64,000 bases of DNA. Source: Apis mellifera. Its lineage: Eukaryota > Arthropoda > Insecta > Hymenoptera > Apidae. This document shows, piece by piece, positions 50,301-62,845 of the stretch; the stretch's first letter is position 1, and every line of letters starts with the position of its first letter. The stretch covers positions 5,642,071 to 5,706,070 of the forward strand of contig NC_037650.1 of NCBI RefSeq assembly GCF_003254395.2. The letters are read 5' to 3'. A program made the translations under genes and the position numbers. The notes below the pieces were generated by a model. That model ran no database searches. It was not told where the DNA came from and worked only from the letters and a program-made list of their open reading frames with translations.

Positions 50301-51935
50301 CGGTGTGGGTGGCACGCAATGTCAACCGGTTACACGGTTTTCCGCAGAAACAGCAGCTTAATTAATTTACGCTGCCCCATAATCGATCCCCGTACTTACG
50401 TGTAGCAAGCGCAATTAATTAATTTACGTCGATAGGAAAAATGTCGCGTCGCGTCACTTCCTGTTATCGAACACTTGTTATTATCCACACTGGCTACGGG
50501 AATCGTGGGCGTAGCTCCTTCCTGCGTGATGTACAATTCTCCCTCGAATCCTTCCCCTTATTCGAGAAACAGAGACGAAGAAGCGTGCGTCTTAACGCAA
50601 TGATACTCCACCCACTCCCGATATCTCTTTACCGCTCCAATTTCCATCGAGTAGAAAGCAAACTCTTTGCTTTATTCGATTTCACGTAAATCGTCGTCCC
50701 GCGCTGATAATCGGCCGATAATAAAGCGGTTAATATCCGTAATTAATTAGGGCGGCTCGTGTCCACTTTATCGTGCCCAATTAGGGCCCGCAAGAGGCGC
50801 GGTTCCCAGCTTTTCTCCCCAGGCGGTGGCCTATCAACGAGAGATCGTATCCCCGGTTTCGGGGTCACGGAACCTGCAGCTCGTTTCCGACTACGGTATG
50901 GGTGTCGCGTATTGCCCGCTCTGGCGCATACCAACCAGAGAGATCCTATCTAGCGCGTTGTCGCGCCGGCACGCACGCACACGTGCACGCTACCGCACGC
51001 CGCCACACGCTTGTCCCCGTCCCGCGCCGCCCGTCTTTCCTTCCCTCCACCTCTCCCCCTTTTTTTCCTCTCTTCTTTTTTTCCCTCTTTTTCCTTTTTT
51101 CCCTTCCTCTCCTTTCTCTTACCGCCACCGCGTTCCGCCGTTCCGCCGTTCCGCCGTGGGGACACGGATCGCTAGCAGGGGGATCACCGACAGTGGAGAA
51201 ATTTCAAGGAGAAATCGAAATCGACAGGGAATCGACCCCGAATCCTGCTCTATCCGATAACGGATTTCCTTATAGGAGGATTGGATTGGTTGGGTGGATA
51301 CGCGGATGGCGGATGGAGAACGAGTTGTTTGTTTTTTTTTTTCTTTTCTTTTCTTTTACGAGCGAAAAGCGAAATTTACGAACGATCACGAAGACGAAGT
51401 TGAGAAGACGAAGTTGGAAGTTATGTATTAATTGTTGCGAACGAACGATGAAAATGTGATAACGATGGATCAGCGATGAGAATCGATTAATTTTTATAAA
51501 TTTTCATTTCGATGCAAAAAATATTTTCCCTCGGGTCTTGCTTTAATTGCAATTATTATTATTATTCAGGAGTAAGTTATCAGGCTGTTACACAAATAGA
51601 TTCGTTCGACAATCTCTATAATTAATCGAGCAGGTTCCCTCGTATCGCGTATGGATTTTCACGTTCGAGGCCTAACTCGGGAGAGAGTGGGAGGCGGAAG
51701 GCGAGGAGTACCACGCAATTTCTCCACGCTCAAGAGGCTACGATTCTATCTGTGTGTAGCGAGCCTTTGAAAATCGTGCCAACGATTTAACAATTTTCCA
51801 CTTGGATCGGTTCGAAGGAAATGAATGCAAAATTGGATCGTCCTGTGAGAATCGAGCGAGCTGCCGCACGTGGGGAACTCGTTCGATGTCGATGTTGAAG
51901 AAATTGCTTTGAGAAGAATGAAAAAAAAAAAGAAA

Positions 51936-51968
51936 AGAAGAAGAAGAAGAAGAAGAAGAAGAGGAAGA
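51936..51968. repeat. GAA trinucleotide microsatellite
   Basis: About ten GAA units following a poly-A run. Confidence 0.8.
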
Positions 51969-52302
51969 AAAAAATGATCCAATGTATATTAACACGTCGA
52001 GGGAGACGCGGGGCAACAGGTTCCCTCCTCTCTCCCTCCCCTCCTCCCCTGGTTACTGGTTGGTTTTCTTCATTAACGTTAATGCCAGGTTGCGGCTGAT
52101 TAATGAGGCTAATAACTCGTGTCGACTTACGTGAGTGACGCATTATATTTCGCGAAATTGTTTGACAGGTGGCACGTTTCTTAATTCACATTGATTCCCT
52201 TGATTAATGACCGGTATAATTCACTGGAACTCGGTGTAGTGTTAGCCGCTCACCCGCGGTGAATATTAAGAAATCTGACGCTCCTCCCCATACCCTGCTC
52301 TC

Positions 52303-52304
52303 GA

Positions 52305-52335
<31 letters not shown>
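52303..52335. repeat. TC microsatellite
   Basis: About sixteen units with one TTT interruption. Confidence 0.8.
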
Positions 52336-53758
52336 GAACGAATCTCGAGCTAAATATTAGATCGTTGAATGAGTCGTGACGGCATCCATTGATAACTGCC
52401 TCGTTTCAATTGCCCCTATCGATCGATTATATCCCCCTCGTGGGATAATGGGAACGGAATCCGTTCCTCTTGTCCCTGTTTCGACTGTTCAAGCCTATTT
52501 AAACGTGACTATTTAAAGGTGTCCTTTTCGGACGTTTCGTCGATACGATTTCTTCCCCCCGCCTTTTTTATTTTTTTTCGCGCGAGAATAGACGATCTAT
52601 TTATCATTTCATCCCCTCGCTCGTATTTCAGGACGTGGGCGGGCGAAAATATACCCTCCATCCCCCGTCTTCGTTTCCTTTTCTCTTCTTTTTTCTCTTT
52701 TTCTCTTTCCCGCGCTCCCAACAACAAACCCATCGACATGATCGATTTTTCTCGAACAACGCGCAACGACGATGATCACGACGAAGACGATTACCTAACA
52801 CCTTGTATCACCCGGTTGCTCGTCCTTCACCTTCAACCATTTCACTATACCCGCGTATCTCGCAACGGCCCACCACCGAGTTTCACCATCGATTTTCGTC
52901 GCCAGTTCTCGCACAACCTTCTCCAAGGGCGTACGAACCTCCACCCTCACGTTCACAATTTTCCACTCCTCCCTTTCCAACGATTTCTCCTCCCTCGATC
53001 TACTCGTTTCGTTGCATGAGCTCGTTCATCCTCTATCTTCGGGGATTCTTTGCCGGTATTATTTTTGAAATGGCGAAATCGAAATCTGGAACAAATAGAG
53101 ATAGGAAAAGAATGAATGGAGGATACTCATTCGCCTCGTCGTATCGTCGAATCGAGCGCGTTCGCTCGAACGTTTTTAAAAGTGGAGTCCGGCGGAGTTG
53201 TGCTCTTCGTCTAAATTTACTCGTGGCAATTACACGGGTTGTAACCGGCTTTCCGACTTTGTTCATCGCACTCACTCGAAGTGTTCTGTTCCCTTTTAAT
53301 CTCTTTTTGCCGAAATTTCACCCTGTGTCAATATTCCATACAAGTTTTTTCAAAGTAACAATAAGTGTTGGACATGTTACTCATGTTCCCTTATTCTTCT
53401 ACTCTATCTTTTATATATATAGTGTTTTTTATATATATATATATATTTGTTCAAAGAGTATATATTTGTATAAAACAGAGCAAAAGATATATATATTTTT
53501 TCTTGCTTGGAAATTCACCAACGTTTATACACGCTACGCGAATATTAACTTAATTTAAGAAGCGCGTAATTAAGTGCGCGAGATAGCGACGAGGGGACGC
53601 TATCTAAAAACTTTCGAACGATTATTGCGTGAAACGATGATAAGTGATTAGATGAGAATTGGAGATAAATTTGATGTAATTAATCGACTGGCAAGAAGAA
53701 AGGGATCCACGAGGAGAGCTGTTCGAAAAATTCTATAATAGGAACTCGTTGGAAAAAG

Positions 53759-53784
53759 TATATATATATATATATATATATATA
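53759..53784. repeat. TA microsatellite
   Basis: Thirteen TA units. Confidence 0.85.
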
Positions 53785-56700
53785 AATACACATGGATGAA
53801 AAGTTCGAGGCTCTCACGCTTTATCGGCATTACTTGCCTGCCTGCCCACGTGTGCCGGGACTAGATTTCGTAATGAAATTGCGGCCGCGACTATAATTTG
53901 CCCGGCGATGCACGAGCGTTTATCTGCTCGCATTCATCGCGTTACAATCGTGTCAGATGAGTTCAAACTGCGGTCAGGCTGTCTGCATTGTGCCGGCCGA
54001 TGATTATCTTTTGAGTCGAGCCGTTCCAAAGGAATCAGTATGGAGCTGCACTTTGTTGCGAGCAATGCGAAACCAATGGGAATTCGTCGTTCCATACGAT
54101 AAAAGGTCTCTCTGTCGTCGATAAATCGTTTCTAAAAATCGATCCGCACGCGCGACACACGAACAGCAAATGGCTGGGCTATGCACGCCGTCTCCACTGA
54201 TAATTTCGCACAGACAAAATTCAAGACAACGCGTGTTTTTCGAATTTTTATCTCCCCTTAAGCTTTACCTGGCCTTAAGTCGTATCGATCAAAATCATCT
54301 TCGAAGATGTATAAGCAATGATAGAAGAATGATAAAGATTGGAATCGCGTCACAATTATCTCAAAATCCTAAGAGACTTTTCTCCATTAGAGGCATTATT
54401 AAGACGCATTTCGAATTTCTTAATAATTAAATGGATCATTGGTTCGGGATCTCGTCGATTATTGCAAGAATTCGGGATATCTGTTTCTGGCGAGCGATTG
54501 CCTTCCCGTACGGGAGACGGATCGCCATCACGGTTTCCAGAATAATACACATTGGTATGAAACGTATCAATATGTATATACGTTTCCAGTTGCTGAACGC
54601 GATCACCGGCCGCCTGGCAATTACTCCCTCATGGCTGTTTAACGTATCATTAGCGCGTGCAAACATACTCGAGAAATTTAGGTGTCTCGTTATCACGCTC
54701 CCTGTTGCATTATATTGTATCATACGTACGTTTGTCCATTCCGTTTGGATAATATTCGCGCGACGAAATTGTTGAGATGCTTGCCTACTCATCCTCGTCT
54801 TTATAATAAATTTTCTTCCAGTCGTATCTTATATATATACTCGAGGCAACGCTCACGATCGATCGAAACTTTAAGGGAAGAAAAGTTGTGACGAGCAACG
54901 ATAGAAAGTTCGTTGAATCGAACACTCGATCGATAATATATAGAAAGATGACGGTTGAATTTGCGACGAGACTGCCTTCTCCCTCGCGTCTCCGTCAGAA
55001 AAGAGACAAGTTTTCCAATCGAAGGACAAGAAGGAGGAAGAAAGTTCGAAACGGTACTTTCGATCGAGGCATCTCGATAATCGTACGAACGACGAATACA
55101 CACCGGTGCAATTCGTATGCAAACGTGTAAACGTGGAAATCGGGGGAGGGGATACGGCGGCAGAGGCGAAGGAAGGAGGGACGCGATGGGAAACGTTTGG
55201 GCCCTTGAAGCGTGTTCCTTCGTCGTGCGATTCGACGCCGGCCGGAGCGAGCGAGCGAGCGGCGAGTCTCCGCCTCGGGCGGTGTAGAAAGCTGGATGGG
55301 ATTAGGGTACCTATTACGAGATTCCTCGGATCTTGGTCTACCTGTTCCTCGATTTCCTGTACTCGAATTCGCTCGGGCCGGCGGACGATCCGTCGGTGCG
55401 TTCAATTCGGGGGGAAGAGAGGGCAAGGAGGAGGAGGAGAAGGCGCTGGAAGAAGGGGAGAGGGATGTTGAAAATCGTGTAGCGTGAAAGCTATTCCGCC
55501 CGCGGATATCGTGAAAAAGATCATGGAATTGATTTCGAGGCTTGGTTACCGCTCGTTGCTTTTGATAGTCCACACGTATCGTATGGGAAAATCGGTGGAT
55601 CGTTAATGGAGGGATGCGGAAGGGACGAGAACGTTTCGATTTCTTTCGGTAATCCTTTGTTTCTTTAAACGATTTCGCGATGGTACCATCCTCCTCCGGA
55701 TCGAACGTTTCTTTCGAACTTTAATTAATTCGCGATGGACGGATGACGGATGAGGGAGAAAGAGAGAGAGAGCGCGTAGAAACGCGTGTCCGACCAGTAA
55801 TCGCTCATTCCACTCCGCGCTTCTGTCACGTATTCGCCGTGTACCAAACGAGATAACAACCGCATCGTTGTCCCGTGTTTACAACGCGGTAAAAATTGAT
55901 CGAGCCTTATTAAACTGGGCCGACTGTAGCGCGAATGGCCGCTTTCTAGCCGGCTTATTATCATATTTGTCCTTAAACCGGCATGCGACCGGCGAGCGCG
56001 GTTGATGTTACGCGTTCCGCGGCACCGGCAAGAAAGCGTCAGCTATTTCAATTACGGTATCGGGCGGCTGTTTCGATTTTCTCCGGGGAAGGGAGGGAGG
56101 GGAGTTAGAGGGGCGGAGTTTAGAAAACAGGGAACGGAAAAACCGGCTCGCTTAATCGATCTTTGATCGCTTAATCGAGGCAACCGATGCCACCGGGTTG
56201 CGACATCCGACAGGTAGAAGGAGACGAAGCGCGAGCCGGGGATCAAGGATCGAGAAAGGCCTGGAGCGCGAGGTTTCTTCGTTCGATCCAGCTTTTTCCC
56301 TATCGGATCCATCGCCGATCCGTCTCATCCTATTCCGTAACGCCATACGGGGCCCTGTTATTTCTCCCCTGTTGCCGGGTATGGCGAACGAGATTCTTCT
56401 TGCGCGTCAACCATTAGCGACCACGAATTTTTAATCGGTCGTGTGTACGGGTCTCCGCTATCCCGAGACAGACACGAGAAGACGGAATACCTTGCGGTCT
56501 CGAACGTGGATTTACGACGTCGAAACGGACGAAGATCGCGCGGACCGATATTTGCCAGCCGTTTCCCACGAGCGTTTCTCGAGACGGGAGATTGCCACTT
56601 CTATCGCAGCCAATACTACTACTCCTACCTAGCCGAGGCAGTAAGCCCGCGAAGAAAACCTGTCCTGGCGAAGTTTCTTCTCGATCGAGCGCACACGCTT

Positions 56701-57712
56701 CAGCCTAAGCGACCCTATTAGTCGCCGGTTATCTTCCTCGTGACGTGACGCGTCGTAGACACGGTGACCCCGGTAAATCCTTTCTCTTGGACGTGTCGAC
56801 CGGTTGCAGGCCTCCTCGCGCAGCTGACTCCTCCGAGGTGGCGGCCGCTCCGCTGTATCTGTGTGTACGCGTTTCGCGTTGAAAACGTGTCTCCCGTGTC
56901 TGATTTAACGCCTGCCGACCATGTTTCGATGCCTCTGCCGTTTAACAACGGCGAGGAGATAGGATTCTCCTCTCCGTTTAGGAAAACGAGTTACGTTACG
57001 CAAACTGGGAATCGTCGAGCCGGTAAATAATTTCGTCTTACTCCCGGCTTGAAGGGAGAACGTGTTCCTTATAATTGGCCCCTCGTTAACGTTCATCCTC
57101 CGTGTCTTCTAAATCGAACGAAGTCTTAAAAGTCTGCCTCGATCGATCCCAGCGAAAAAGGAAATTCCACCGTTTGATCGTTCAATTACGCTTCGATTTC
57201 TACTACGGTTGCCACTCACACATACACACGGTTCTTTTATTCTCGGTGGAGAAGAGCAGCGAAATTTTGATTGACACGAAGAGGGTGGTGGAGGGAGGGG
57301 GAGGGTGGAAGGGACGAAGGACGAATGGAGGAATATCAATTTAGCACGTAAGTAGTAATTCGTGGCATCTCGTCTCCGCTCTTCCGTCGTTGCTCTTGAT
57401 ATGTTGCGAATCGTCAATGCACCTCTCTTCCTTCTCTTCCACGACAATAAGTGAGTGAGTGAGTGGATTAAGCGATGAACGGTTTCCGTTCTGAAAGAGA
57501 GAAATTAATCCCGATCGAGCGATCCTCGAGGACGATCGTTGCGGCACGAGCGTAGAAAGAAACGTAGTTTTTTTCCTTTTTTTTTTTTTGTTCGTTGATG
57601 TAGCGACTTATACAAAGTAGGTAGAAAAGTGATAAAAATTCATGTGTACGATAATGTACGTATAATGTACGTGTATAACGTGTAATGGTATATATCGTCG
57701 TTATATTTTTTT

Positions 57713-57769
57713 TTCTTTCTTTCTTTCTTCCTTCCTTCCTTCCTTCCTTCCTTCCTTCTTTCTTTCTTT
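57713..57769. repeat. CTTT/CTTC tetranucleotide repeat
   Basis: CTTT units change to CTTC and back to CTTT; the opposite-strand equivalent of the GAAG repeat at 37.4 kb. Confidence 0.8.
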
Positions 57770-57898
57770 TCTTCCTTTTGTGCATCATTTTGCGTAGCAC
57801 TTATATTACCGTCGGCTAGGATCACCACCTAGTCGTGATTTTAATCATCCTTCGTATCGTACGACGCCTTGTGGGAAGGCATAACGAAACACGCTCGT

Positions 57899-57932
57899 TT
57901 CTCTCTCTCTCTCTCTCCTGTCTCTCTCTCTC
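57899..57932. repeat. CT microsatellite
   Basis: Two CT runs split by CTGT. Confidence 0.8.
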
Positions 57933-58146
57933 GCGAAAGGGGAAATCCTTGGAACGTTCGTTTCAAGCTGCCGCTGCTTCCTCCACCGGAGAGAAGCCCT
58001 CTTTCTCCCCCTCCCTCCTCCTCCGCCCCGAGAATCCGCCCCGAGAAACCGGGTTCCACCTTCAATCGGTCGTCGGGCGTCGATACTTTCGATAGCAGAT
58101 AGAATAGTTATTACATCGTTACACTGTTAAAATAGTAATAGCGGTA

Positions 58147-58147
<1 letters not shown>

Positions 58148-58195
<48 letters not shown>
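58148..58195. repeat. AAT trinucleotide microsatellite
   Basis: About sixteen perfect ATA/AAT units, the purest trinucleotide repeat in the window. It lies about 600 bases beyond the Hr38 stop on the 3' side and may be within its 3' UTR. Confidence 0.85.
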
Positions 58196-58196
<1 letters not shown>

Positions 58197-58500
58197 GTAA
58201 CAATAGTAACAGTTGTCAGGGCGGGTAGTCACAGTCTGCCCGCTGACACATCACGAAGACACGCGCCCCGTTCCATCCACCCGTCTCTCATCCATACACG
58301 CACAGGGAACTTTGTCTTAAATTTAGCGACAAACCAACGTCTTCCGGCTCGTCATCCATTCGCGCGTGCATCCACCCAATGCGTCCACCTGCGGCGCGAT
58401 GCTCGATCGCGCCACACGCGTCGTTATATATCTCGCTAAAACATCCAGAACGTGAGCCTCGAGAGAAACAGGACCTCTTAGACTTCTCATTCGCTCTCTC

Positions 58501-58503
<3 letters not shown>

Positions 58504-58536
<33 letters not shown>
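58504..58536. repeat. CT microsatellite
   Basis: About sixteen CT units on the 3' side of Hr38. Confidence 0.8.
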
Positions 58537-58537
<1 letters not shown>

Positions 58538-58795
58538 AGATTCGTGTTTGTACCCCCTTAAGGCGACTATTCTCACGCGGTGTATCACGCGTCGATTCAC
58601 TCGTGCGAAAAACCATATAAAGGGTATACACGCAAGAAGAAGATGGTAAAACCTACGTGGACGTGTAAGAGAGAAAACTTAAAGGAAACTTAAATCGGAG
58701 TAGTACGCAACCGCACAAGATCTCAAATGATGAAATTGTTCTACGCGGCGAGTAGAGCAGCCTTGGCGCAGGGCTTGGCTCGCATTGAAAGGCGA

Positions 58796-60589
58796 TTAAA
58801 CGGTAGACTACCGACGAACATGGTCTCGATCATGGGCGGCGCTGGGACCAGATCCTCAGTTTTAGGTAAAAGATACGCTGGAGCCCCTGCACCGACAGAC
58901 TCCTCAGTTCCGGCAGTTTACCTAACAAACGGGACAGGTAGTGCGCTTCCTCTGCGCCTCGGCGTTATAGGTGACGTGATCGCGAAGAGACGAGATTATT
59001 TTCGACTGTAGCTGCTCATGCGATGAGGCTCCTTCAGGCCGTACCTTGCTGCAATTTCAAGCAGAGAAACAGATGCCGTATTTTATCAATCGATGCTTTC
59101 GACCCGGCGAGTGTTAGATTATAATTATTCTCTACATTATTGTAATTAATCGGAGGAGGACCGCGAGGATCGCGTCCTCCCAGATTCGCCGGCCAATTCA
59201 AACGGAGGGATAAATGGGGGGGCGGTGTTGCGTGCAATCGACGTAATTCGGCTTATCGTCGTTGAACCGATCGGCACGCACGCTCCGAGTCGCGAGGAAA
59301 ATCGCGTCGACGTGTATATCGCGTGCAACGCGGCCACGAACGATCGCGGTTTCTTTTCGTCGTCTCGTTAATAAGTAAACCCGGCCGATCGATAAATAAT
59401 TTATCCGGCAGACGGTCGCGCTTAATGGATAATCATCGAGGATGGCGGGGAGAGGAAACGAGGACAGGGCGGGTGGGGAAAAAAAAATCACGTGATGTAT
59501 TTTCTTTGGAAAAGGAGGAGGAGGAGGAGAGAGGATTTCGCTTCTGTTCGAAACTTACCAGTAACGAGGGTAAGAGCGCAGAGGCAAGCGAAAGCGCTAG
59601 CGTCTACGTCGGAAATGTGAAGAGCTTTGCTGAATTCGAGAATACTGTGGAGCCAATCGCCGAAGCTACGCTGACACTGTTCCAATGCCAGCACCACGCC
59701 GTTGCAGAACGTCAGCTTGGTGTCCTCAGGTTTCGTACGGTACGCCAATCGAAGAACGAACAGTTCCAGACTGGCCGACTGGAAAGTAACTCCTACGGGG
59801 AGAGGAAGAATCGCGAGAACAGCGTGTTAGACGGTATATTATATCAGGTGTACGTATATATTATATATATATCAGGTGTATAACATACATATATACGATT
59901 GATATTTGCGAGTGGGAATCGAAATACGAAGAAATTGTTTCGAGAAAAAGCAGAGAGAGGAAAAAAGAGAAAAAGAAAAAAGTTATTTTCCCGTGTGGAG
60001 CTAGCGCAGCAGCTAGATAACCGACCAATCGGATACACGTCGATTAGACATGTCGTAGGCTCGTCAGGATTGACCTTTTAGAAAATGTACAAGCTATCGA
60101 TCTCTTTAATGAAACCTTCCCTCGCGGATATTGTCTGCACGTCCATACATAATAAACGATATAACGCAGCCCGCGTATAGATTTATATGACGACACGAGA
60201 AATTATCCGAGAGAGAGATAGATAGACGAAGAAATTAAAAGGAATAATAATTAATAATGAGGGAATAAGGTGTACAAACCTGATCTTCCGCGCACCAAGT
60301 CCGTGAAGCCGGGGATTTTATCGGCAAACGTTCGAATCACATCGATGGACGTGGTAAGAAGATTGTAGAATTGTTGCGTCTTTTCTGCCTCTGTGATGGG
60401 TGGATCGCCAGGGCTTGGTTGCCGGTATTGCGAGTAATCCAAGCTTGCTTGATCGGGTGTCGTGGTCCAAGTGCGCGCGGACCAAAGCTGTGATCAGGGA
60501 GACGGGGGAGTCGGTGGTGATTCTTGCGGGGATTTTGGCTTCGATGGTAATCTACCTCGGCGACCTTTCAAGGAATCCGTCCTCACCAC
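58796..60589 (-). CDS. Hr38: Nuclear receptor Hr38 (NR4A), 3' exons, frame broken
   Basis: Three minus-strand exons: 60589-60280, 59792-59559 and 59048-58796, all with GT-AG borders. They encode the NR4A region after the zinc fingers: the A-box (SLKGRRGRLPSKPKSP), the hinge (SLITALVRAH, SLDYSQY), then the ligand-binding domain (FYNLLTTSIDVIRTFADKIPGF, FQSASLELFVLRLAYR, RSFGDWLHSILEFSKALH, SAFACLCALTLVT, SLRDHVTYNAEAQRK, LSRLLGKLPELRSLSVQG, LQRIFYLKL) to the C-terminal LPF. Hr38 is a monomer- or heterodimer-binding transcription factor with a closed pocket, activity-induced in insect neurons. Against the family frame the sequence has at least eight one-base indels: losses near 60503, 59784, 59017, 58946, 58857 and 58799, and gains near 60464 and 60288. 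Correcting them gives exactly 267 codons including the stop, with conserved residues intact. As written, a TGA appears just after the hinge prolines and a TAA in the last exon. Consensus errors are likelier than a pseudogene. The DNA-binding exon is outside the window. Confidence 0.9.
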
Positions 60590-60867
60590 CTGGACGAAAA
60601 CAAAATCAAATCTATCTATTCAAGTGAATATTCCATTCGAGCGGTAAATTCTTCTTTTTTTTTTTCCTCTTCTTTTTTTTTTTCCCTAACGTTCGCCATT
60701 TGTGAGAAAAACCGCGGCGAGAAAGAGCGGGAGGTCGAATAAGAGAAAGATACTATTTATAGACGCATCACGATTTTTCTTCGTTGCGTTTATCCAAGTC
60801 TTCGTTCGAGCCTTGGGAATCGTTATATTGCCGATCGATCGACGCGTCTCGTATGCAGATACGCCTA

Positions 60868-60901
60868 ACGACGATGACGACGACGACGACGATGACGACG
60901 A
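60868..60901. repeat. GAC trinucleotide repeat
   Basis: About eleven GAC/GAT units; poly-Asp or poly-Ser in translation, without coding context. Confidence 0.75.
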
Positions 60902-62845
60902 GAACCGTTGGTAACCGGTGGTGGGTGAGCGTGCGTGCGTGAGAGAAAGTAGGACCGTGTGTCTTGCAGCCGTACGCGACACATAATCGCCGTACCGAGA
61001 TATCTTCGATTTAAAGCTCGCATCTGTTCGCCCACACGAGCCGAGCGTCTCACCGGTTTCACGATCGTAATTAACCCTTTCACTGGTGAGTAGGGACGGT
61101 CGTGTGCCGGCATCTCTCGTGTGTCTCGCCTCTTTCCTCCTCGCCAATCCTCCGATCGAATTTTTAATCCTCGAGAGTTTGTGCTTTCTTTTTCTTTTTT
61201 CTTCTTCTTCTTTTTCCAAAGATTATTTTTAACGAAGCTGTTTCAAAAGCAATGGATTCGTGCAATATTCATGTACGTAACGTTATTAAACTTGTGACAG
61301 GTCGTTCTCGGAATTTTAAGATATTCGAGAAATTTAAAACTCATCCTTATTCGCGGGTGATAAGGGATGATGAGATTTTATTTTTATCGTTGTGAAAACT
61401 TCGATTTTTCTTTCCTTCTTTTGATAAAATTTCTCGCGATGAAAGTGATTACGCACTGTTGCTTATTATTATTTCGCTTTGTGGAAATCTTAAAGTAATT
61501 GCTCCTCCATTAATGGTATTACTTCTCCTCGGATATTTTTCTAAATCCTATCCATTTTCGATAAGATCGTAGAGAAAATCGAAGATTCGAAAATTGGATT
61601 AGAATCCCCTAGTAGAAAGAACACGTTTAACTCGTACGATATTCCATTAATCCCACGTGTCGAGTTTTCAGTGTCGAGTTACCGTGGAAAAAACGTTGAG
61701 AAGATTTTGAGAAATCAACTTTCACCGTTTAATCGAAATAATTTTCATTTTTCCACCATCGCACGATCAAGAGAGACAAAGAGAGAGAGAAAGAGAGAGC
61801 TCCCTTCTTCCCAATGTTTTATCATCCCAAACTGAATAATCGCTCGGAAGAACTACTAGGCAGAAAACGGATGATCTATGAATCAATTAATCTGCGAGTC
61901 AATTTCGAGGGTATTAAAACGCGAGATGTGTACCTCCATTAATCTAACCGCGATTAAATATCATATATCTCGGCGTAAGCGTGGAAAGTAGCGTACCGGT
62001 ATTATGAATCACGCGGACGACGAATCGGACGTAAATTAATTTGAAAGTTTCCAGGCAACGTGCACTCTAAAACTGGTCCAACGTGTGCGCAGTCGGTGCA
62101 GCTTTCTCTTTCGCAGAATTTAGCAAAAGACATCGGTGACATCGTAATTAGTATTACGAGGAAGGAAGGAGAGGCGTCACTTCGCGAAATCTGAATCATC
62201 CTCGCGACGACGAGGGTGCGTTTATTACGAGCATCAATTAGAAGCTGTTTCGCATCGAGCGATCGAATTATCAACCGCTTCGTAATTCGTCGAGCAAGAA
62301 GAGGACAATCCTCTTACCCGTACGAAAAGCGGGATTAAACGGCAAAGAATCCCAACGTGTTAATCCGTTTATCAAACATTCGTTCGAGCCTGATTTCTCG
62401 AACATTTACCTTTCCTATTCAAAGATTTCACTAACGTTATTTCGCGCGAAACGTGTACGAGCGTATCGTAAACATCTCTAAACAACGATCCTGAAAAAAA
62501 ACGAATACACCCTCCTTTATTCGCAATCGAATCTTTCTTTTCCCCTTCTTACTTTTTCTTCTTTTACTCTCGAGACGCGGAAAGAGCGAAATCCGCCGGT
62601 TTTTACGGTCGAGAATTCGAGAGAAGAAACACGGCTCGGATCACGGATCCGTGAAAGCAGGGCCAGGAAAGCTAGGCAACGAAACAAATTGTCCAGATAC
62701 CCTGGAAAGATTAGATACGTTCCCGGTGGATTGACCTCTCCCGATAAAAGGCTGGCTCGCCGGCAACCGCGGCCAATAAGAATACAAAGGCAGCTCCAGA
62801 CGCTCGCGAGCTAGTCGCGGGCTCGCGTGGTCCGGGTTAGAGTGC

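Larger units (their letters stand above)
47340..58795. other. Gene-free tract up to the 3' side of Hr38
   Basis: No gene supported. Some of the right end (up to about 1.5 kb left of 58796) may be Hr38 3' UTR; TTTATT at 57236-57241 would read AATAAA on the minus strand. Contains many simple repeats (listed), a triple GTTCCGCC repeat (51132-51156) and a GAA run (51936-51968). The 251-codon frame at 52803-53558 ends in TA-repeat-derived Tyr/Ile residues and is not a gene. Confidence 0.45.

Noticed and set aside
52803..53558. 251-codon frame on the + strand
   Set aside because: The second half is translation of TA repeats (Tyr/Ile strings) and the first half is Ser/Pro low complexity; no family resemblance.
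58727..59011. Open frame of 94 codons on the + strand
   Set aside because: It is the antisense of the last Hr38 exon. The minus strand encodes the conserved NR4A C-terminus there once three to four one-base losses are allowed for.
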